From NCBI GenBank assembly GCA_009746045.1, contig RPFO01002073.1:1-64000 (forward strand): a stretch of 64,000 nucleotides of DNA, in the 5' to 3' direction. Below the pieces are notes generated by a model, which saw only the letters and a program-made list of their open reading frames with translations, did no database searches and was not told the origin of the DNA. The position numbers and the translations under genes are program-made. Below, in pieces: positions 56,101-64,000 of the stretch; within the stretch, counting starts at the first letter, position 1, and each line of letters begins with the position of its first letter. Source of the stretch: Mesostigma viride. Lineage: Eukaryota > Streptophyta > Mesostigmatophyceae > Mesostigmatales > Mesostigmataceae.

Positions 56101-59100
56101 GGGATGATTCATGCGTGCAGAAGGTGGGGGATGATTCATGCGTGCAGAAGGTGGGGGATGATCATGCGTGCAGAAGGTGGGGGATGATTCATGCGTGCAG
56201 AAGGTGGGGGATGATCATGCGTGCAGAAGGTGGGGGATGATTCATGCGTGCAGAAGGTGGGGGATGATTCATGCGTGCAGAAGGTGGGGGATGATTCATG
56301 CGTGCAGAAGGTGGGGGATGATTCATGCGTGCAGAAGGTGGGGGATGATTCATGCGTGCAGAAGGTGGGGGATGATTCATGCGTGCAGAAGGTGGGGGAT
56401 GATTCATGCGTGCAGAAGGTGGGGGATGATTCATGCGTGCAGAAGGTGGGGGATGATTCATGCGTGCAGAAGGTGGGGGATGATTCATGCGTGCAGAAGG
56501 TGGGGGATGATTCATGCGTGCAGAAGGTGGGGGATGATTCATGCGTGCAGAAGGTGGGGGATGATTCATGCGTGCAGAAGGTGGGGGATGATTCATGCGT
56601 GCAGAAGGTGGGGGATGATTCATGCGTGCAGAAGGTGGGGGATGATTCATGCGTGCAGAAGGTGGGGGATGATTCATGCGTGCAGAAGGTGGGGGATGAT
56701 TCATGCGTGCAGAAGGTGGGGGATGATTCATGCGTGCAGAAGGTGGGGGATGATTCATGCGTGCAGAAGGTGGGGGATGATTCATGCGTGCAGAAGGTGG
56801 GGGATGATTCATGCGTGCAGAAGGTGGGGGATGATTCATGCGTGCAGAAGGTGGGGGATGATCCATGCGTGCAGAAGGTGGGGGATGATTCATGCGTGCA
56901 GAAGGTGGGGGATGATTCATGCGTGCAGAAGGTGGGGGATGATTCATGCGTGCAGAAGGTGGGGGATGATTCATGCGTGCAGAAGGTGGGGGATGATTCA
57001 TGCGTGCAGAAGGTGGGGGATGATTCATGCGTGCAGAAGGTGGGGGATGATCATGCGTGCAGAAGGTGGGGGATGATTCATGCGTGCAGAAGGTGGGGGA
57101 TGATTGCGTGCAGAAGGTGGGGGATGATTCATGCGTGCAGAAGGTGGGGGATGATTCATGCGTGCAGAAGGTGGGGGATGATTCATGCGTGCAGAAGGTG
57201 GGGGATGATTCATGCGTGCAGAAGGTGGGGGATGATTCATGCGTGCAGAAGGTGGGGGATGATTCATGCGTGCAGAAGGTGGGGGATGATTCATGCGTGC
57301 AGAAGGTGGGGGATGATTCATGCGTGCAGAAGGTGGGGGATGATTCATGCGTGCAGAAGGTGGGGGATGATTCATGCGTGCAGAAGGTGGGGGATGATTC
57401 ATGCGTGCAGAAGGTGGGGGATGATTCATGCGTGCAGAAGGTGGGGGATGATCCATGCGTGCAGAAGGTGGGGGATGATTCATGCGTGCAGAAGGTGGGG
57501 GATGATTCATGCGTGCAGAAGGTGGGGGATGATTCATGCGTGCAGAAGGTGGGGGATGATTCATGCGTGCAGAAGGTGGGGGATGATTCATGCGTGCAGA
57601 AGGTGGGGGATGATTCATGCGTGCAGAAGGTGGGGGATGATTCATGCGTGCAGAAGGTGGGGGATGATCCATGCGTGCAGAAGGTGGGGGATGATTCATG
57701 CGTGCAGAAGGTGGGGGATGATTCATGCGTGCAGAAGGTGGGGGATGATTCATGCGTGCAGAAGGTGGGGGATGATTCATGCGTGCAGAAGGTGGGGGAT
57801 GATTCATGCGTGCAGAAGGTGGGGGATGATTCATGCGTGCAGAAGGTGGGGGATGATTCATGCGTGCAGAAGGTGGGGGATGATTCATGCGTGCAGAAGG
57901 TGGGGGATGATTCATGCGTGCAGAAGGTGGGGGATGATTCATGCGTGCAGAAGGTGGGGGATGATCCATGCGTGCAGAAGGTGGGGGATGATTCATGCGT
58001 GCAGAAGGTGGGGGATGATTCATGCGTGCAGAAGGTGGGGGATGATTCATGCGTGCAGAAGGTGGGGGATGATTCATGCGTGCAGAAGGTGGGGGATGAT
58101 CCATGCGTGCAGAAGGTGGGGGATGATCCATGCGTGCAGAAGGTGGGGGATGATTCATGCGTGCAGAAGGTGGGGGATGATTCATGCGTGCAGAAGGTGG
58201 GGGATGATTCATGCGTGCAGAAGGTGGGGGATGATTCATGCGTGCAGAAGGTGGGGGATGATCATGCGTGCAGAAGGTGGGGGATGATCCATGCGTGCAG
58301 AAGGTGGGGGATGATTCATGCGTGCAGAAGGTGGGGGATGAGAAGGTGGGGGATGATCCATGCGTGCAGAAGGTGGGGGATGATTCATGCGTGCAGAAGG
58401 TGGGGAATGATCCATGCGTGCAGAAGGTGGGGGATGATTCATGCGTGCAGAAGGTGGGGGATGATTCATGCGTGCAGAAGGTGGGGGATGATTCGTGCGT
58501 GCAGAAGGTGGGGGATGATTCATGCGTGCAGAAGGTGGGGGATGATCCATGCGTGTAAATGGGGGGAGGCTCTGTGTCAGGGACGGCTTGATCCTGTTGT
58601 GCTCCATCATCTGGCACTCGGTGGCATTAAATGAGCACAAGACACGGGTGTACCTCGATGCTGCGGTGCTGGGCATCATGGTCGTGGATGGGAGCCCCCG
58701 CTACACATTGACGTATAGAGCAGGTGTTCCTAACAACAGGCATTCGATCTCACCATCTTGCTGCGGTACTGGGCATCATGGTCGTGGATGGGAGCCCCCA
58801 CTACACATTGAAGTATAGAGCAGGTGTTCCTCACAACAGGCGTTCCATCTCACCATCTTGCTGCGGTACTCGGCGTCGTAATCGTGGATGGGAGCCCTTC
58901 AAGTCTATGTTCATAATAGCAGGCGTTCACTCCTCACCTTGATGCTGCGGTACTCGGCGTCGTAGTCATGGATGGACGCCCCCCCCTCGAGCGGCACCTC
59001 CTCGTTGAAGTAGTGGTGTGGGATCGCATGACCCGCCCGCCAGTGGAAGCCGTACACGTCCAGGTGCGCGCAGCGGTGCAGCGCCAGCATGATGGCAAAG

Positions 59101-62100
59101 TAGCCCCCCGTGGGCAGCACATGCAGGTTGGACGACACATACCCGGTGAAGTCGGTGTCGAACGCATAGAAGCGGGCGTCCGAGGGTGACTCGAGCCGAT
59201 GCTGGCAAACGCAAGCACGTGCAAGGCGGCACGAGGCATATGGGGCGGCAAACACAAGCACGTGCAAGGCGGCACGAGGCATATGGGGCGGCAAACGCAA
59301 GCACGTGCAAGGCGGCACGAGGCATATGGGGCGGCAAACACAAGCACGTGCAAGGCGGCACGAGGCATATGGGGCGGCAAACACAAGCACGTGCAAGGCG
59401 GCACGAGGCATATGGGGCGGCAAACACAAGCACGTGCAAGGCAGCACGAGGCATATGGGGCGGCAAACACAAGCACATGCAAGGCGGCACGAGGCATATG
59501 GGGCGGCAAACACAAGCACGTGCAAGGCGGCACGAGGCATATGGGGCGGCAAACACAAGCACGTGCACGGCCGCAAGAGGCATTGGCAGCGGGGCAGCGC
59601 GGCGGGGCAATGAGGAGCGGAGACATGGTGGACAAAAGGGGGAAGAACAGGTTTTCCCGTCCGTTGTAGGGTACTGGGTGTACCGGCAGGGAGAATGAAC
59701 GGTGGGGTAAGAAACAATGCACACACAAGAACAACTAAAAAAAAGTTAAGCACACACAAGAACAAGATAAGAGACAATGAGCACACACGAAAACCAAATG
59801 TTGCCCTAGCACACACGAAAACCAAATGTTGCCCCCAGGAGACATTGGCATGATATGACCCCTGGAAAGGGCAGGGACTGGGAAAAAATTTCGGGCAGAT
59901 GCCACCCAATGACCATTTCCACCACCACCACGGCGGTTCGCTAATGACACCACGCATGACAATAGCCCAAGGGACGTCCAGCCATGGCGCTGCCACCTCA
60001 CCTGCCCATCGGCGCATGAGATGTGCGGTACGACCGGAGGTCTGCCACATGCCGCCATCATGCCGGCGCCGCCACCACATGCCCTGTGCATACCTCAGTG
60101 GTCGAGTGCAATACGGGGCAGTCCCTATTGTGGCAGCGATGAACTAAGGCCGACCTTTGCGGCCCAGTGTACCACTCCCATAAATGCTGAGGGGTCACCC
60201 AGGCATCAGGCATGTATTGGCAGTACTGGTAGCTGCTTGGAGCCGCAAGGCCATCCAACGCCGCGCGACCTGAGGGCGGCCCGCATGCAGGGTGGTGGCC
60301 AAACCGTGCCAACATGGCATGGGGCGGCCCTTGCCCTATCTATTGGGCCCCCTATCCTTCCCCCATCGCTGCGCACCTGGAAGTAGCTGTACAGCCCGTT
60401 GCATCCCTCTTGCCCCCTACCCTTCCCCCATCGCTGCGCACCTGGAAGTAGCTGTACAGCCCGTTGCATCCCTCTTGCCCCCTACCTTTCCCCCATCGCT
60501 GCGCATCTGGAAGTAGCTGTACAGCCCGTTGCATCCCTCTTGCCCCCTACCCTTCTCCCATCGCTGCGCACCTGGAAGTAGCTGTACAGCCCGTTGCGCG
60601 ACTGCAGCTGCTGGATGCGGATCTCCTTGCCCTCCAGAAAGTTAACGTTCTGTGTGTTGACCAGCCGGAAGGTGGTGCGGCGGCCCACGTGTGCGCCAAA
60701 GTCAATGGTGACAGGTGGCGAGCCGTCGCTGCTCTTCACCACGCCCACGCGGGTGGGCGCGCTGCCCAGGGGGTGGCACAGGAGAGTACCGCCATGCAAG
60801 TAGAAAGGGCAGGTGCGTTGAGGCGAGCGGGGCAGGGTAGGCGCAACTTGCGACGCAGATTGCTCATTCGCCACAACCCGTGCCATGGATACCCAAAATG
60901 GAAGAGTAAGAACATAAGACAGGGATGTGGAACACAAGCGCCTGCCTTAAAAAAAAAACTGCTGTCCTCACCCGCGCCTGTTTACCCGCCCCTGTTTACG
61001 CATTTTCAGGACACCGGGGCAGCTGTCACCCACCTTTTGAACACGAGACATGGTGTCATGCGTACCGGTTGAAGCGGCCCCCAACAAACCAGCTGTCACC
61101 CACCTTTTGAACACGAGACATGGTGTCATGCCTACCGGTTGAAGCGGCCCCCAACAAACCAGCTGTCACCCACCTTTTGAACATGAGACATGGTGTCATG
61201 CCTACCGGTTGAAGCGGCCCCCAACAAACCAGCTGCCACCCACCTTTTGAACACGAGACATGGTGTCATGCCTACCGGTTGAAGCGGCCCCAACAAACCA
61301 GCTGTCACCCACCTTTTGAACACGAGACATGGTGTCATGCCTACCGGTTGAAGCGGCCCCCAACAAACCAGAAGACGGCGCGTGCACATGTCGGACCAGA
61401 AGACGGCGCGTGCACATGTCGGACCAGAAGACGGCGCGTGCACATGTTGGACCAGAAGACGGCGCGTGCACATGGACCAGAAGACGGCGCGTGCACATGT
61501 CGGACCAGAAGACGGCGCGTGCACATGTCGGACCAGACGACGGCGCGTGCACATGTCGGACCAGAAGACGGCGCGTGCACATGTTGGACCAGAAGACGGC
61601 GCGTGCACATGGACCAGAAGACGGCGCGTGCACATGTCGGACCAGAAGACGGCGCGTGCACATGTCGGACCAGACGACGGCGCGTGCACATGTCGGACCA
61701 GAAGACGGCGCGTGCACATGTTGGACCAGAAGACGGCGCGTGCACATGGACCAGAAGACGGCGCGTGCACATGTCGGACCAGAAGACGGCGCGTGCACAT
61801 GGACCAGAAGACGGCGCGTGCACATGTCGGACCAGAAGACGGCGCGTGCACATGTCGGACCAGAAGACGGCGCGTGCACATGTCGGACCAGACGACGGCG
61901 CGTGCACATGTCGGACCAGAAGACGGCGCGTGCACATGTTGGACCAGAAGACGGCGCGTGCACATGGACCAGAAGACGGCGCGTGCACATGTCGGACCAG
62001 AAGACGGCGCGTGCACATGTCGGACCAGACGACGGCGCGTGCACATGTCGGACCAGAAGACGGCGCGTGCACATGTCGGACCAGAAGACGGCGCGTGCAC

Positions 62101-63501
62101 ACGTCGGACCAGAAGACGGCGTGCACCTGTTGGATCCAGAGACGGCATCCCCTGCCCACACCACCATCCGCGGCCCCTGCCTGTTGAACCGGAACAGCGC
62201 GTCGTGGCCCCTACCTGTTGAACCGGAACAGCGCGTCGTGGCCCCTACCTGTTGAACCGGAACACCGCGTCGTGTGCGTCGATGGCCTCCCCCTCACGGT
62301 AGACGAGGGAAATCCCGCTGCTGCCCACGATGGCGCACGAGTTGTACACGCGGCCGCGCAGGAGGTCCTCTTCGGGCAGCATGGCCCACAGGGAGGCGGT
62401 GATGACCGCCTTCATCTCGTGCGCGCGCATGGTGCCAAAGTGGGCAGTCACGCTGCGGTCCACCGAGAGGGACAGCGAGAGGGGCGCAAACACGGTGTGC
62501 GTCTTGCGGCGGCGGGCGGACGCGGCCACCGCGGATGCCTTTGGGTTGGTGGTGAAGTGGATGCCACCGCGCGCTAGCACGTGCTTCTTGTTGAGCACAA
62601 AGCTGCCATCAAACGCTGAGTGCAGACCGCTGGGTAGCGTGCGCGGCATCTTGCAATCAGGGCCCGAGTAGCTACCAAAGGGGAGAATGGGGAAGGTTGA
62701 AGGGGGAAGGGGGAAGGGGAAAGGGGGGAGTGAGGCAAGGGCAGGGCCGGGCATATAAGTGCAGGCGTGGTGGTGGGGACAGGTGTGCATGAACAGATGG
62801 TGGGTCCATCAATCTGGTGCGAAGAAAGGAAGGAGAAGTGCTGATATGGCACACGTTGAATTGAAGGTCACCCTTGTGCTACCCAGTGAACATGGTTCAA
62901 ACAAGGCAACGCTATGCACTCGAGACATGGGTGGGCCTGTTATGGCAATATATATAGCAGCATTAATTCATTACGGAGCACGGATGACCAAGTTTAGGTT
63001 TACTGTATAACCGGTATATGCGCGCGTAGTAAGAAGCACAAGGCGGGACAGAGCATTTACAGTTACGTACGCGAGGACGCAATGGCATCTTCCTTGATGG
63101 CAGAAACCGTTGGGAAGGCAATCCGTAGGCCTCGCAAGCACTCTGCCGTCGATCTTCCTGGCAAGATAGCAAGTGCCGTCACTCTTCCATGGGCGCCCAT
63201 CCTCGCAGACGCCGTCAGGGCTGCACGTTAGGGGGGGACGAGCTGGATTACCACTCGGCACACGGCTTTCCAAGGCTGGGGACCCGGTAAAATCATCCTC
63301 TTCAGTGTCTCTCAAGTCGTCTACTGCAGGGGTGACAGCTCCTTCGTCACCAGAAGAATGGTAAAAATGGCCCCAAAGACTTTGAACATCAGCTCTCGAG
63401 TGCTTTTGCAGATGAATCCCGACCTTGGCCGTGCCTGTGAAGATGGAGTACGCCGTGAAACATATGGCCGCAAGCAGGATTGTCCAAGCTACTTTGTTCA
63501 T
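38169..63501 (-). CDS. Two-domain GT29 (sialyltransferase-like) type II membrane protein, 1254 aa
   Basis: Exons (minus): 63501-63071, 62671-62249, 60761-60572, 59201-58938, 43445-42589, 41255-41096, 40713-40442, 39946-39634, 39023-38169; all GT-AG, phases close. A signal-anchor at residues ~5-21 (WTILLAAICFTAYSIF) suggests Golgi type II topology. The layout repeats twice: EGF-like (C128-C150; C705-C728), GT29 domain, then a Cys-rich module (HPCVPGC..., from 448 and 1028). Both GT29 domains have sialylmotif L (CAIVGSSG...RFNSAPTR, C256 and C837), VG(R/T)RTTFR(L/F)VNTQ, motif S (LPTGGYFAI...LD(V/I)YGF, PTGG 378 and 958), motif III HHYFN (410, 990) and motif VS H-x4-E (426-431, 1006-1011). So both look catalytically complete. 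An acidic tail ends the protein. Exon 5 alone joins Cys-rich module 1 to EGF 2, directly supporting one polypeptide. Donor and acceptor substrates are unknown; plant and algal GT29 proteins need not use sialic acid. Confidence 0.9.
40205..40450 (-). repeat. Duplicated exon 7 end plus donor, with older degenerate copies
   Basis: CCTGTTGAAGCG(A/T)ATGACC starts at 40406 and 40441, the latter being the true exon end. Both have an intact sense-strand AACAG|GTA donor. Looser copies (GTTGAAGGGAATGGCCA, GTGGAAGCGAAGGATG) extend left to about 40205. Confidence 0.78.
41461..42200. mobile_element. Non-autonomous Tc1/mariner-like element in a GT29 intron
   Basis: The left end reads TA-CAGTCATCACTGCGTCAAG. 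The right end, reverse-complemented, reads TA-CAGTCATTACCGCGTTGAG. The TA dinucleotide flanks both sides, as expected for the Tc1/mariner target duplication. Subterminal GTTAAGTTGCGATGCC repeats occur at both ends, and the left end itself folds (41463-41588). About 740 bp, with no transposase ORF. Confidence 0.75.
42465..42515. repeat. 13-bp tandem repeat
   Basis: CCCCTTCCTTCTG repeated about four times in the polypyrimidine-rich start of the intron downstream of exon 5. Confidence 0.8.
43463..58557. repeat. Giant 27-bp tandem array (about 15.1 kb, ~550 units) in one intron
   Basis: Consensus unit on plus: GATGATTCATGCGTGCAG + AAGGTGGGG; read in frame it would be DDSCVQKVG. It fills almost the whole intron between exons 4 and 5 of the GT29 gene (donor 58937, acceptor 43446). 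Variants: C for T in GATGATCCATGCG, common at both ends and rare at 51.4-56.8 kb; GATGATTCGTGCG, almost confined to 43.8-45.7 kb plus one unit at 58.49 kb; short GATGAGAAGGTGGGG units at about 45223, 45694, 47574, 49848, 50534, 51224, 54067 and 58339; and 26-bp units lacking one T or C. There are no spacers and no unique sequence inside. Two frames on each strand stay open across most units, so the long ORFs are artefacts of period 27. Confidence 0.97.
58651..58938 (-). repeat. Four copies of GT29 exon 4 end
   Basis: CTGCGGT(A/G)CT(C/G)GGC(G/A)TC starts at 58661, 58761, 58861 and 58945. The last is the true exon 4 end (DYDAEYRSIK). The three intronic copies have lost the donor. They sit between the donor and the 27-bp array. 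Confidence 0.88.
59205..59575. repeat. 43-bp tandem repeat abutting exon 4 acceptor (about 8.6 units)
   Basis: Units contain GCAAGGCGGCACGAGGCATA, TGGGGCGGCAAACACAAGCA and CGT. The last unit merges with the acceptor (sense TGCTTGCGTTTGCCAG). Confidence 0.9.
60374..60572 (-). repeat. Four copies of GT29 exon 3 end plus donor (65-bp period)
   Basis: CA(C/T)CTGGAAGTAGCTGTAC starts at 60374, 60439, 60504 and 60569. The last is the real exon 3 end (LYSYFQ). Copies at 60374 and 60439 keep a perfect TTCCAG|GTGCGC donor. The copy at 60504 has ATGCGC instead. Confidence 0.9.
61022..61371 (-). repeat. 70-bp tandem repeat carrying donor-like sites
   Basis: TACCGGTTGAAGCGGCCCC recurs at 61063, 61133, 61203, 61273 and 61342. 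On the sense strand each reads CGCTTCAACCG|GTAGGCATG, which resembles the exon 2 end CGGTTCAACAG|GTAGGGGC. Confidence 0.85.
61372..62140 (-). repeat. 28-bp minisatellite in GT29 intron 2 (about 28 units)
   Basis: Units GACCAGAAGACGGCGCGTGC + ACATGTCG or the shorter ACATG. The sense strand reads ACGCGCCGTCTTCTGGTCCA + ACATG, alignable to the exon 2 end ACGCGGTGTTCCGGTTCA + ACAG. 28-bp units make cycling spurious ORFs on both strands. Confidence 0.85.
62175..62282 (-). repeat. Three copies of GT29 exon 2 end plus donor (34-bp period)
   Basis: CTGTTGAACCGGAACA(G/C)CGC starts at 62181, 62215 and 62249. The last is the true exon 2 end. The copy at 62215 keeps AACAG|GTAGGGG; the one at 62181 has a GC donor. 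Confidence 0.9.
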
Positions 63502-64000
63502 GCCCGTCTGTCCTGCAGGGGAATCCCTTATACTTAAGTCAGGTAGTCATCATGGCTGTAGTGCAGACAAAATATCTGCTGTTCACAGCAGAAAAACCAG
63601 AGGCATCAACAAAACATTCCTGGAGAATGTAAACGTTTGCCTGCAAGAAAAGTGACATCAGGCCCGCCGGCGCGTGCACTTGTTTTTTCACGATCTTTCC
63701 CAAATTTGCAGTTTTTCGGTCGCATATAGACGGCCATAGCCAGGTTGGATCATTTATTAGCCACGGTCAGCTGATTGGACTAAGACATATTTATTTACTG
63801 TTATGCCTGTGTTAAGGCGTACTCTGAACTTGGAATGCCAAAATCCTATGCGACCCAAGTCACCAAACTTAAGGCGTGAACTACAGGCGTGAATGAGATG
63901 CTGGCAAGCTCGACGCTCGTCCCCCCCAATGCTTAGAATCAAGTAACGTGCGTGTTTGCAACTTGCCCGTTGAAACTCTACGGCGGAGCCAATTTTCGGA
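63502..64000. other. Upstream region of the GT29 gene
   Basis: No gene seen. The promoter of the GT29 gene should lie here. TATACTTAAG (63529-63538), 28-37 bp upstream of the ATG, is TATA-like but unproven. Confidence 0.5.

Noticed and set aside
43463-58557. CRISPR-like array
   Set aside because: The 27-bp units are head-to-tail without unique spacers, and the setting is a eukaryotic intron.
43466-58634. Very long ORFs with DDSCVQKVG, GMIHACRRW or HPPPSARMN repeats (up to 1102 aa)
   Set aside because: They are periodic reading of a 27-bp intronic array on both strands. The flanking exons splice across them in perfect phase.
61132-62255. ORFs rich in RRLLVRHVHAPSSGP or DQKTARAHVGPEDGA
   Set aside because: Produced by the 28-bp GT29 intron array.
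38169-63501. Two separate sialyltransferase genes
   Set aside because: No stop, start or promoter-like gap separates them. Exon 5 contains the end of half 1 and the start of half 2 in one frame. Transcript evidence would still be decisive.

Overview
The window looks like nuclear DNA of a GC-rich eukaryotic alga, most likely a green alga. Every recognisable gene is split by GT-AG introns. The phosphoglucomutase and the histidinol-phosphate aminotransferase both carry transit-peptide-like N-termini. Retroelement debris and minisatellites fill much of the rest. I could not settle the species. No rRNA, tRNA, CRISPR array or bacterial-type operon was seen.

Layout. 1-3682 (minus): a DUF7869-type, probably transposon-derived gene, running off the left edge. 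3919-4471: a large foldback repeat. 4683-8240 (plus): a PHD-like zinc-finger ORF, a small palindromic element and a Gly/Met/Asp-repeat protein. 8636-10443 (minus): copy A of a LINE ORF1-like family. 11370-18857 (minus): plastid-type phosphoglucomutase, 11 exons, 643 aa. 19769-23497 (plus): SYLF-domain protein, 3 exons. 24260-28450: LINE reverse-transcriptase debris and copies B and C of the ORF1-like family. 28955-36775 (minus): histidinol-phosphate aminotransferase, 9 exons, 434 aa. 38169-63501 (minus): a 25-kb gene of 9 exons for a 1254-aa type II membrane protein with two complete GT29 (sialyltransferase-like) domains in tandem. One of its introns is 15.5 kb long, and almost all of that is a 27-bp tandem repeat of roughly 550 units.

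The exon models for the three large genes were built by hand. All junctions are GT-AG, the phases close exactly, and the family motifs are intact. The metabolic genes are ordinary housekeeping genes (starch/sugar phosphate metabolism and histidine synthesis) and do not form a pathway with the GT29 protein.

Two observations stand out. First, the two-headed GT29 protein is built as [EGF-like - GT29 - Cys-rich] x2. Four introns are found in only one of the two halves. Second, many intron minisatellites in the aminotransferase, phosphoglucomutase and GT29 genes are tandem copies of the adjoining exon edge together with its splice site. This suggests a recurrent process that duplicates exon/intron junctions and expands them inside introns.
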